From contig NZ_JAFKOK010000007.1 in NCBI RefSeq assembly GCF_017303295.1, forward strand, positions 1 to 64,000: a stretch of DNA of 64,000 nt, given 5' to 3'. A program made the position numbers and the translations under genes. Position 1 is the first letter of the stretch, and each line of letters starts with the position of its first letter. A model generated the notes under the pieces. It was not told the origin of the DNA and did no database searches. It saw only the letters and a program-made list of their open reading frames with translations. Below, piece after piece: positions 35,938 to 43,586 of this stretch. Source of the DNA: Rhodobacter sp. NTK016B. GTDB taxonomy: Bacteria; Pseudomonadota; Alphaproteobacteria; Rhodobacterales; Rhodobacteraceae.

Positions 35938-36195
35938 ATGTCTGACAAATCGGCCAGTGCCTACTGGGCGGCGAATATTCGGCTGATCACCATCTGTCTG
36001 GTGATCTGGGCCGTCGCCTCCTTCGGGCTCGGTATTCTATTTCGCCCGCTGCTTTCGGGCATCGCCGTCGGGGGCACGGACCTCGGCTTCTGGTTTGCCC
36101 AGCAGGGCTCGATCCTGACCTTCCTGGTCCTGATCTTCTTCTATGCCGCGCGCATGAACAAGATCGACCGGGAATTCGGCGTCGACGAGCAGTAA
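35938..36195 (+). CDS. DUF4212 small subunit of sodium:solute symporter
   Basis: An 85-residue protein with two transmembrane helices (LITICLVIWAVASFGLGILF and GSILTFLVLIFFYAARMN) and the DUF4212 pattern YWAANIRL ... GFWFAQQGS ... MNKIDREFG. It precedes the large symporter by 15 bases, the usual pairing in the VC_2705-type family. GGGAGGACATC precedes the start. It probably stabilises or assembles with the symporter. Confidence 0.9.
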   Translation: MSDKSASAYWAANIRLITICLVIWAVASFGLGILFRPLLSGIAVGGTDLGFWFAQQGSILTFLVLIFFYAARMNKIDREFGVDEQ

Positions 36196-36210
36196 GGGAG
36201 CGGGGGACAT

Positions 36211-37995
36211 ATGGATCAATTCACTCTCAACCTGATCGTGGTGGGGCTGTCATTCGCCCTCTACATCGGGATCGCGATCTGGGCCCGAGCCGGGTCCACG
36301 TCGGAATTCTACGCCGCCAACCGGGGCGTTCACCCGGTTCTCAACGGCATGGCCACCGCGGCCGACTGGATGTCGGCGGCCTCGTTCATCTCGATGGCCG
36401 GGATCATCGCCTTTGTCGGCTATGACAACTCGACCTACCTGATGGGCTGGACCGGCGGCTACGTGCTGCTGGCGCTGTTGCTCGCGCCTTACCTGCGCAA
36501 ATTCGGCCGCTTCACGGTGCCGGATTTCATCGGCGACCGTTTCTACAGCCAGACCGCGCGTATCGTGTCGGTCATCGCGCTGCTCGTCATCTCGACCACC
36601 TACGTGATCGGCCAGATGGCCGGTGCCGGTGTCGCCTTCTCGCGCTTCCTCGAAGTGTCCAGCTCGACGGGTCTGTGGATCGCCTCGGCGGTGGTGTTCT
36701 GCTACGCCGTTCTCGGCGGCATGAAAGGCATCACCTATACGCAGGTCGCCCAGTATTGCGTGCTGATCGTCGCCTATACGATCCCGGCGATCTTTATCTC
36801 GCTGCAGCTGACCGGCACCTTCCTGCCGCAGATGGGCCTGTTCAGCGCCGATGCGTCCGGCACGCCGCTGCTGGCGCATCTTGACGGTCTGCTGACCGAT
36901 CTGGGCTTCCGCGCCTATACCGAGCACCATTCGAACACGCTGGACATGGTGCTGTTCACCATGGCGCTGATGATCGGGACCGCGGGTCTGCCGCACGTCA
37001 TCATCCGCTTCTTCACCGTGCCGAAAGTGTCGGATGCCCGTGCCTCGGCTGGCTGGGCGCTGGTGTTCATCGCGCTGCTCTACACCGTGGCTCCGGCTGT
37101 GGGGGCGATGGCGCGCTACAACATCACCACGCAGATGTGGCCCGATGGCGTGACCGGCGAGGCGGTGTCGCTCGAGACAATCGAGACCGGCGAGCAATAC
37201 AACTGGATGCGCAACTGGCAGACCACCGGCCTGCTGGGCTGGGAAGACAAGAACGGCGACGGCCGGATCCAGTACTACAACGACGCCAGCGCGGACATGC
37301 AGGCGGTTGCCGCAGAGCGGGGCTGGAACGGCAACGAGCTGACCAACTTCAACCGCGATATCCTCGTGCTGGCCAACCCGGAAATCGCCGGTCTGCCGGG
37401 CTGGGTGATCGCGCTGATCGCGGCGGGCGGTCTGGCGGCGGCACTGTCCACGGCGGCGGGTCTGCTGTTGGCGATCTCGTCGGCGGTGTCGCATGACCTC
37501 ATCAAGTCTGTGCTCAATCCGGGCATCAGCGAGAAAGGCGAAATGCTGGCCGCGCGGATCTCGATGGCGGTTGCCATCCTGATCGCGACGATCCTGGGCC
37601 TGAACCCTCCGGGCTTCGCGGCGCAGGTGGTTGCTATCGCCTTTGGTCTGGCAGCGGCCTCGCTGTTCCCGACGATCATGATGGGGATCTTCTCGAAGAC
37701 CATGAACTCGGCCGGTGCGGTCGCGGGCATGCTGGTCGGCCTTGTCGTGGAGATGGTCTACATCTTCACCTATGTCGGCTGGTTCTTCATCCCGGGCACC
37801 AACATGCTGGCCAACAACGCCGATAACTGGCTGTTCGGTATCCAGCCGGCCTCGTTCGGTGTGGTCGCCGCGATCCTGAACTTCGTCGTGGCCTATGTCG
37901 TGCTTGCCATGACCAAGCCCGCCCCGGCAGAGATCCAGGATCTGGTGGAATCGATCCGCGTGCCGCGCGGCGCCGGTGTGGCCCAGTCGCACTGA
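36211..37995 (+). CDS. Sodium:solute symporter, VC_2705 subfamily (probable acetate uptake)
   Basis: A 594-residue inner-membrane symporter with about 13 helices. Family motifs: YAANRGVHPVLNGMATAADWMSAASFISMAG near the N-terminus, RFTVPDFIGDRF, GLPHVIIRFFTVP and ALSTAAGLLLAISSAVSHDL. A soluble loop of about 85 residues (around 305-390) is typical of this subfamily and absent from ActP. Substrate by context (acs upstream) is acetate or another short-chain carboxylate. A 15-base tandem duplication covers its stop codon. Confidence 0.9.
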   Translation: MDQFTLNLIVVGLSFALYIGIAIWARAGSTSEFYAANRGVHPVLNGMATAADWMSAASFISMAGIIAFVGYDNSTYLMGWTGGYVLLALLLAPYLRKFGRFTVPDFIGDRFYSQTARIVSVIALLVISTTYVIGQMAGAGVAFSRFLEVSSSTGLWIASAVVFCYAVLGGMKGITYTQVAQYCVLIVAYTIPAIFISLQLTGTFLPQMGLFSADASGTPLLAHLDGLLTDLGFRAYTEHHSNTLDMVLFTMALMIGTAGLPHVIIRFFTVPKVSDARASAGWALVFIALLYTVAPAVGAMARYNITTQMWPDGVTGEAVSLETIETGEQYNWMRNWQTTGLLGWEDKNGDGRIQYYNDASADMQAVAAERGWNGNELTNFNRDILVLANPEIAGLPGWVIALIAAGGLAAALSTAAGLLLAISSAVSHDLIKSVLNPGISEKGEMLAARISMAVAILIATILGLNPPGFAAQVVAIAFGLAAASLFPTIMMGIFSKTMNSAGAVAGMLVGLVVEMVYIFTYVGWFFIPGTNMLANNADNWLFGIQPASFGVVAAILNFVVAYVVLAMTKPAPAEIQDLVESIRVPRGAGVAQSH

Positions 37996-38010
37996 CCCCA
38001 GTCGCACTGA
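37982..38010 (+). repeat. 15-base tandem duplication over the symporter stop codon
   Basis: CCCAGTCGCACTGA occurs at 37982-37995 and again at 37997-38010, one base apart. The first copy encodes the last residues and stop of the symporter; the second is untranslated. It looks like a recent slippage duplication. Confidence 0.85.
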
Positions 38011-38033
38011 GCCAGACGGCAGGACACAATAGC

Positions 38034-38061
38034 GGGGGGCGCGGTCGTCGCGCCCCCTTTC
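38034..38061 (+). terminator. Terminator-like hairpin between symporter and DUF294 gene
   Basis: Stem GGGGGCGCG / CGCGCCCCC with loop GTCGT, followed by only three T and then C-rich sequence. It could attenuate rather than end transcription, separating acs-adk-symporter from the signalling genes. Confidence 0.6.
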
Positions 38062-38090
38062 CCCCCGCACCCCTTGCACCAGGTGTCACG

Positions 38091-39914
38091 ATGGAACCGC
38101 AGATCGAGACGATCATCGCTTTCCTCGAAACGGTGCATCCTTATGACAGCCTGCCGCGCAACGAGCTGGTGCGAGTCGCCACTTCGTTCGGCCGCAGGGA
38201 ATACCGCGCGGGCGACCCCATCTACGAAGCTGACGAGCCGCTGAAGGGCCTCTACCTGATCAAGCGCGGCTCGGTCGAAGTGACCGACCGCAACGGCGTG
38301 CTGGTCTCGATCCTGGGTCCGCGCAACACCTTCGGGGAGCGGGGCCTTCTGCGCGACGGTCTGGCGGTGACGACGGCGGCGGCGGTCGAGCCGTCGGTCG
38401 TGCTGCTGCTGCCCGAGGCCGAATGGCGCAGGCTGATCGCGGGCGTTCCGGCCTTCGAGAGGTTCTTCAACCGCTCGCGCCCGGCCGAGACGCGTGGCAC
38501 CGATTTGTCGACGCTCAAGGTCTCGGACCTGATGGCGCGCATGCCCGTCACCCTGTCGCCCGAGGCCAATGTGACCGAGGCCGCGCGGATCATGCGCGAC
38601 CAGCATATCAGCTCGATCGCTATCATGCGCGACGAGGCGCTGCTGGGTCTTGTCACCACGCGCGACCTGACCGAACGGGTGCTGGCCGCCGAATTGCCGG
38701 GCACGACGATGCTGGAACAGGTGATGACGCCCGATCCCATCACCCTGACGCCCGATGCGCTGGGCTCGGATATCCTGCACACGATGCTTGAGCGCGGGAT
38801 CGGCCATGTGCCGGTGGTGCAGGACGGCAAGCTCAAGGGGATCATCACGCAGACCGACCTGACGCGGTTTCAGGCGGTCAGTTCGGCGCTGCTGGTCCGC
38901 GACGTGGCGGCCTGCGAAACCCCCGAGGAAATGGCCGAAGTCACCGCCCGCATCCCGCGCCTGCTGGTGCAGCTTGTGGCGGCGAACAACGCGCATGAAG
39001 TCGTCACCCGGCTGATCACCGACATCGCCGACACGGTGACGCGGCGGCTTCTGAAACTGGCCGAGGCGCAACTGGGCCCCGCGCCGGTGCCCTATCTGTG
39101 GCTCGCCTGCGGCAGTCAGGGACGGCAGGAACAGACCGGCGTTTCCGATCAGGACAATTGCCTGATCCTTGACGATGCCGTCACGCCCGGGGACCGGGAC
39201 TATTTCAAGGCGCTCGCGCGCTTCGTCTGTGATGGGCTCAATACGGCGGGCTACGTCTATTGCCCCGGCGACATGATGGCCACGGCCGAGCGCTGGTGTC
39301 AGCCCAAATCCGTCTGGCGGCGCTATTTCCGCGGCTGGATCGACACGCCCAGCCCCGAGGCGCAGATGCTGGCCTCGGTCATGTTCGACCTGCGCCCGAT
39401 CGGGGGCACTCCGGCGCTGTTTCGCGACCTGCAGGAAGAGACGCTGTCGCTGGCGTCAAAGAATTCGATCTTCGTGGCGCATATGATTTCCAACGCGCTG
39501 AAGCATCACCCGCCCTTGGGCCTGCTGCGCGGCTTCGCGACCGTGCGGTCGGGCGAGTACAAGAACCATATCGACATGAAGCATAACGGCGTCGTGCCGG
39601 TGACTGATATCGCCCGCGTCTATGCGCTGCGCGGCGAGCTGACCGAGGTCAACACCCGCGCGCGGATCGAAGCCGCCGAAGATGCGGGCGTCGTTTCGGT
39701 CTCGGGCGCGCGGGACCTGATCGAAGCCTATGACCTGATTGCCGCGCTGCGGCTGGAAAATCAGGCGGCTCTGGTCAAGGCGGGCAGAAAGCCCGACAAT
39801 TACCTTGCGCCATCGGACCTGTCCGATTTCGAGCGCAGCCATCTGCGCGACGCGTTCGTCGTCGTGCGTACCATGCAATCGGCCCTGAGCCAGCGAAGCG
39901 GTGTGCTGGGGTGA
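38091..39914 (+). CDS. cNMP-binding / CBS-pair / DUF294 nucleotidyltransferase-like signalling protein
   Basis: A 607-residue cytosolic protein with four parts: cyclic-nucleotide-binding domain (about 10-130; LYLIKRGSVEV, FGERGLL), a pair of CBS domains (about 143-265; QHISSIAIMRDEALLGLVTTRDLTERV, GIGHVPVVQDGKLKGIITQTDL), a DUF294 nucleotidyltransferase-like domain (about 300-440; LACGSQGRQEQTGVSDQDNCLIL, the GSxxRxE...DxD pattern) and DUF294 C-terminal helices to the end. This protein is widely linked to acetate-type symporters and DnaQ-like exonucleases in proteobacteria, as here. It probably senses a nucleotide and modulates partners; no target is known. Confidence 0.9.
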   Translation: MEPQIETIIAFLETVHPYDSLPRNELVRVATSFGRREYRAGDPIYEADEPLKGLYLIKRGSVEVTDRNGVLVSILGPRNTFGERGLLRDGLAVTTAAAVEPSVVLLLPEAEWRRLIAGVPAFERFFNRSRPAETRGTDLSTLKVSDLMARMPVTLSPEANVTEAARIMRDQHISSIAIMRDEALLGLVTTRDLTERVLAAELPGTTMLEQVMTPDPITLTPDALGSDILHTMLERGIGHVPVVQDGKLKGIITQTDLTRFQAVSSALLVRDVAACETPEEMAEVTARIPRLLVQLVAANNAHEVVTRLITDIADTVTRRLLKLAEAQLGPAPVPYLWLACGSQGRQEQTGVSDQDNCLILDDAVTPGDRDYFKALARFVCDGLNTAGYVYCPGDMMATAERWCQPKSVWRRYFRGWIDTPSPEAQMLASVMFDLRPIGGTPALFRDLQEETLSLASKNSIFVAHMISNALKHHPPLGLLRGFATVRSGEYKNHIDMKHNGVVPVTDIARVYALRGELTEVNTRARIEAAEDAGVVSVSGARDLIEAYDLIAALRLENQAALVKAGRKPDNYLAPSDLSDFERSHLRDAFVVVRTMQSALSQRSGVLG

Positions 39915-39930
39915 GCGACGGAGACGCCTC

Positions 39931-40485
39931 ATGCTGATCGACCTGATGGGAGCACTGGCGACGGGCTTCGGCCTGATGGGGCTGGTGCTGATGGTCAACC
40001 GGCTGGTCCTGCGCGGCGCGCTGGGGCGGTGGATCTATCCCGCCAGCGTCGCGGCGGGGATGATCCTGTACACGGTCTGGGCGGAATACACCTGGGCCGA
40101 CCGCACGATCGACGCGCTGCCGCAGCTTACGCTGGTCTCCGAGGATGGCGACGCGGTGCCGTACCGGCCCTGGACCTATCTTTGGCCGCAAACCACGCGC
40201 ATGGTTGCCATCGACCTGTCGCAGACGCGCACCCATCCGCAGCAGCCGGGGCTGGTGATGACCCGGATCGTGCTGATCGGGCGCTGGCAGCCGATGCGGG
40301 CGGTCACGGTGGTTTATGATTGCGCGGACCATCGCCGCGCCGATCTGCGCGAGGGCGTGGAACTGAATGCGGACGGGACGCTGGAAGGGGCGGACTGGAC
40401 ATCGCTTGATGCCGAAGATGCGGCCCTGCGCGCCGCCTGTTCGGTTGTGGAGGAGGAACCCGATGAGCAAGGCAGCGGAGCCTAA
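39931..40485 (+). CDS. Small membrane-anchored hypothetical protein
   Basis: A 184-residue protein with two N-terminal hydrophobic segments (LIDLMGALATGFGLMGLVLMV and ASVAAGMILYTVWAEYTW) and a soluble remainder with no recognised family (VVYDCADHRRADLREGVEL). It lies 16 bases after the DUF294 gene and overlaps the response-regulator gene by 23 bases, so it belongs to the same transcript. The start at 39931 is inferred from the first methionine of the hydrophobic segment; there is no strong binding site. Function unknown; perhaps the sensor part of the pathway. Confidence 0.65.
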   Translation: MLIDLMGALATGFGLMGLVLMVNRLVLRGALGRWIYPASVAAGMILYTVWAEYTWADRTIDALPQLTLVSEDGDAVPYRPWTYLWPQTTRMVAIDLSQTRTHPQQPGLVMTRIVLIGRWQPMRAVTVVYDCADHRRADLREGVELNADGTLEGADWTSLDAEDAALRAACSVVEEEPDEQGSGA

Positions 40486-40897
40486 GCGAATCCTCGTCGT
40501 CGAGGACGAGGACAACATCGCCGTCGCGCTGGATTACCTGATGACGCGCGAAGGCTACAGCCAGCAGCGCATCGCCACCGGCGCCGGCGCCGTCGCGCTG
40601 ATCCGCGAGACCCGGCCCGATCTGGTGCTTCTGGATGTGATGCTGCCCGAAGTGTCGGGCTACGAGATCTGTCAGGACGTACGCATGGACCCCTCGCTCA
40701 ACGATGTGAAGATCCTGATGATGACCGCGCGCGGCTCGGCGATGGAGCGGCGCAAGGGGCTGGCGATGGGGGCCGATGGCTTCATCTCGAAACCCTTCGA
40801 GCTGAAGGCCCTGCGCGCCGAAGTGCGGCGCATCCTTGCCGGCGAGGCGCCCGGCGATCTGGAGGACGGCGCGCGCGGCGAGGCGCGCCATGCGTGA
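40463..40897 (+). CDS. Single-domain response regulator
   Basis: A 144-residue CheY-like receiver: acidic pair E14-D15, phosphoacceptor D58 in LVLLDVMLPEVSGYE, T in MMTARG, and the conserved lysine in SKPFELK. No output domain follows; the last 25 residues are acidic. GGAGGAACCCG precedes the start. It overlaps the previous gene by 23 bases and the next, a degenerate sensor/exonuclease, by 8 bases, so the pair is translationally coupled. The partner lacks an evident phospho-accepting histidine, so the true kinase may be elsewhere. Confidence 0.9.
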   Translation: MSKAAEPKRILVVEDEDNIAVALDYLMTREGYSQQRIATGAGAVALIRETRPDLVLLDVMLPEVSGYEICQDVRMDPSLNDVKILMMTARGSAMERRKGLAMGADGFISKPFELKALRAEVRRILAGEAPGDLEDGARGEARHA

Positions 40898-42977
40898 CCG
40901 GCTGACGCTGCGGCTGCGGATCCTGTTGTTCTTCGCGCTGCTGGCGCTCGGTTCCATCGCGCTGGTCGCGGCGGGCCTGTGGGTCGCCGCGCGCGAGACG
41001 GGCTTTGGGGCGCTCGCCCCCGAAGTGGTGCAGGGCGCGCTGGTGGCGGGGTTTGGCATCGTCGGGCTGGTCGTCTGGGTCTGGTTCCTGTTCGACCACA
41101 ATGTCGCACGCGCCATCGACGGGCTGGCCTCGGGGATCCGCGCGCGGGTCCATGCCGGGATCGAGCACGATCTTGCCGCCGAGGCCCGCGCCGCGCGCTA
41201 TCTGGGCGATCTGGCCCCCGCCGCCGAGGCGGTGACGCGCTCGCTGATCGAGACGCGCAGCGCGCTGGCCGAAAGTGTCGCGCGCGAAACCACGCGGCTG
41301 GCGGCCGAGAAGTCGCGGCTGGAGACGCTTCTTGCCGATGTGCCGGTGGCGGTGCTGCTGTGCTCGGCCGAGCATCAGCTGGCTTTCTATAACGGGCAGG
41401 CGGTAGACATTCTGGGCGGCGGCACCGCGCCGGGGCTGGATCGAAAGCTGCTCGATTACCTGCGCGAGGGACCGATCCGCCATGCCTATGACCGGCTGGC
41501 GGGCGCGGGAGATCCCGACGCGGCCTCGGACCTGCTATGCGCGACGACCTCGGGCGGTCGGCTTCTGGCGGGGCGGATGCGGGTTCTTCGGCGGCGGGAA
41601 GAGGGTGTCGAGCCGGGCTACGTGCTGACCCTGCGCGATGTCACCGCCGATATCGCCGCGCATACCCGCCGAGACGCGCTGCTGAGCGAGATTTTCGACC
41701 GCGTACGGCGCCCGGCGGCCAATTTGCAGACGGTCATCGGCGTGTTGGCCGAGCTCGACAGCGCGGCGGAGATGCCCGACCTGTCTGCGGCCCTGCGCGC
41801 CGAGATCGAAACGCTGACGCGCGCGATCACCGAGCTGGGTGCGCGTTATGACGCGATCCAGTCGGATTGGCGGCCCTTGGTCAATACCCGCTCGGGCGAT
41901 CTGCTCGACGGTCTGGCCGCACGGTTTCAGGCGCATGGCCTGCAGTTGGAAACCGAGAGCCTCGATCTGATCCTGCAGGTCGACGGATTCGAGATCATCG
42001 CCTTCTGGACATGGCTGGCCGATCATATCGCGGGCGAGGGGCTGGCGCGCCAGTTCCGCATCGTCATCGAAGAAGAGGACGGCCCGGGCGCGCTGATGCG
42101 GCTGTGCTGGCGGGGCGCGCCCTTGTCGGTGGGGCGGCTCGACGGCTGGCTGTCGGGCTCGCTGGGGCGCGATACCGGCGAGCTGACGGCGCGCGCGGTG
42201 CTGCAGACGCATGGCAGCGAGGCCTGGCCCGAAGCCTTCGACACCGGACATTCGGTGGTGATGCCGATCCGCTCGGTCCGGCGCGCGGGGCGACGGGTCG
42301 CACCGATCGCGCGCAAGGTGGTCTACGATTTCGAGCTGCTGGGCAAAGCACGCAACGCGGCGGTGGCCGAGACGCGGCTGGAAGACCTGACCTTCGTCGT
42401 CTTTGATACCGAGACCACGGGGCTCTCGCCGTCGAGCGACAGCATCGTCCAGATCGCGGCGGTGCGGGTGGTGAACGGTCGGCGGCTGGAGAACGAGGTG
42501 TTCGACACACTGGTCGATCCGAAACGCGCGATCCCGCCCTCGTCGACCGATGTGCACGGGATCACCGACAGCATGGTGGTGGGCGCGCCCGATATCGTCG
42601 AAGCCGGGCAGCGGTTTCACCATTTCGCCGAGGGCGCGGTGCTGATCGCGCATAATGCGCCGTTCGACATGGAATTCCTGCGCCGGCAGGAAGCCGAGAT
42701 CGGGCGTGTCTTCGATCATCCGATCCTCGATACGGTGCTGTTGTCGGCGGTGCTGTTCGGCCAGCTTGAGCAGCATTCGCTGGATGCGCTGACCGCGCGG
42801 CTGGGGATCACCATCCCCGACGAGGCGCGCCATACCGCGCTGGGCGACGCGGTCGCCACCGCCGACGCTTTCCTGCGGCTGGTGCCGATGTTGAAGGCCC
42901 GGGGGCTGTCGACATTCGGGCAGGTCGTGGCCGAGATGCGCAAGCACGGGCGATTGCTGAAGGATCTGAACGGCTGA
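40890..42977 (+). CDS. Degenerate membrane sensor-kinase module fused to DEDDh (DnaQ-type) 3'-5' exonuclease
   Basis: A 695-residue fusion. Residues about 8-75 give two transmembrane helices; about 80-140 a coiled linker; about 145-255 a PAS-like domain (LLADVPVAVLLCSAEHQLAFYNGQAV). Then comes a region shaped like a histidine-kinase dimerisation helix, EIFDRVRRPAANLQTVIGVL, where the usual phospho-His position is not histidine, and a weak ATPase-like region lacking clear N and G boxes. From about 510 there is a DnaQ-type exonuclease with all motifs: FDTETTG (Exo I), HNAPFDMEF (Exo II) and HTALGDAVAT (Exo III, H and D). It overlaps the response regulator by eight bases. The biochemical role and substrate are unknown. 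Confidence 0.85.
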   Translation: MRDRLTLRLRILLFFALLALGSIALVAAGLWVAARETGFGALAPEVVQGALVAGFGIVGLVVWVWFLFDHNVARAIDGLASGIRARVHAGIEHDLAAEARAARYLGDLAPAAEAVTRSLIETRSALAESVARETTRLAAEKSRLETLLADVPVAVLLCSAEHQLAFYNGQAVDILGGGTAPGLDRKLLDYLREGPIRHAYDRLAGAGDPDAASDLLCATTSGGRLLAGRMRVLRRREEGVEPGYVLTLRDVTADIAAHTRRDALLSEIFDRVRRPAANLQTVIGVLAELDSAAEMPDLSAALRAEIETLTRAITELGARYDAIQSDWRPLVNTRSGDLLDGLAARFQAHGLQLETESLDLILQVDGFEIIAFWTWLADHIAGEGLARQFRIVIEEEDGPGALMRLCWRGAPLSVGRLDGWLSGSLGRDTGELTARAVLQTHGSEAWPEAFDTGHSVVMPIRSVRRAGRRVAPIARKVVYDFELLGKARNAAVAETRLEDLTFVVFDTETTGLSPSSDSIVQIAAVRVVNGRRLENEVFDTLVDPKRAIPPSSTDVHGITDSMVVGAPDIVEAGQRFHHFAEGAVLIAHNAPFDMEFLRRQEAEIGRVFDHPILDTVLLSAVLFGQLEQHSLDALTARLGITIPDEARHTALGDAVATADAFLRLVPMLKARGLSTFGQVVAEMRKHGRLLKDLNG

Positions 42978-42995
42978 CGGGTCGCCGTCGCGCAG

Positions 42996-43017
42996 GGGTG
43001 CGTGGAATCACGCACCC
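42996..43017. repeat. REP-like hairpin GGGTGCGTG-GAAT-CACGCACCC
   Basis: A perfect 9-bp inverted repeat with a GAAT loop, 19 bases after the exonuclease-fusion stop codon. No T-run follows. I recall closely similar hairpins as dispersed repeats in Rhodobacterales; only this copy is seen in the window. Confidence 0.6.
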
Positions 43018-43086
43018 TACAGCCGCGCGCGGGGCGGGTTGCGTCCTGACTTGCCCGAAGCGGGGACAGGGCGGTAGCCTTTGCGG

Positions 43087-43527
43087 ATGGATCACCACAT
43101 CAATCCCGACCGCACCCGCTTTGCCCGTTTCAAGGACCTGCCACGCGATGCGCCGGTCGAGATGCTCAACCTTGTGCGGCTGCGCGACAGGGCGGTCTAT
43201 GAGGACGGTGAAGATGCACCCGGCACCTTTACTGGCACCCTCACCGGCGCAGAGGCCTATGCCGCCTATGGCCGCGAGAGCGGACCTATCTTCAGGGCCT
43301 TGGGCGGGCGGATTCTCTGGAGCGGCGCGCCGCAGCTGATGCTCATCGGCCCCGAGGACGAGGCATGGGACATCGCCTTCATCGCAGCCTATCCCAGCGG
43401 GCAGGCCTTTATCGACATGATCCGCAACGCGGACTACCAGCGCGCGGCGCGTCATCGCACTGCGGCGGTCGTCGATTCGCGGCTGATCCGCATGGCGCCG
43501 GGGAAAAAGGGCGCGGGTTTTGGCTGA
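43087..43527 (+). CDS. DUF1330 protein
   Basis: A 146-residue protein of the dimeric alpha/beta-barrel superfamily. DUF1330 features: PVEMLNLVRLRD near residue 26, GAEAYAAYGRESGPIFRALGGRILWSG and FIAAYPSGQAFIDMIRNADYQRAARHRTAAVVDSRL in shortened form (YPSGQAFIDM, YQRAARHRTAA). Function is unknown in the family. The start at 43087 is the first ATG (a TTG lies six bases earlier). It is convergent with phaZ, with a shared terminator. Confidence 0.82.
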   Translation: MDHHINPDRTRFARFKDLPRDAPVEMLNLVRLRDRAVYEDGEDAPGTFTGTLTGAEAYAAYGRESGPIFRALGGRILWSGAPQLMLIGPEDEAWDIAFIAAYPSGQAFIDMIRNADYQRAARHRTAAVVDSRLIRMAPGKKGAGFG

Positions 43528-43536
43528 GGCGGATAA

Positions 43537-43566
43537 AACAAAGCCCCGCGCGGGCGGGGCTTTGTC
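43537..43566. terminator. Bidirectional terminator between the DUF1330 gene and phaZ
   Basis: An 11-bp perfect stem CAAAGCCCCGC / GCGGGGCTTTG with a 4-base loop. T-rich sequence lies on both sides (TTTG on plus, TTTG then TTTTATCC on minus), so it can serve both convergent genes. Confidence 0.85.
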
Positions 43567-43586
43567 GGCAAACTTGGGGCGCGCGC

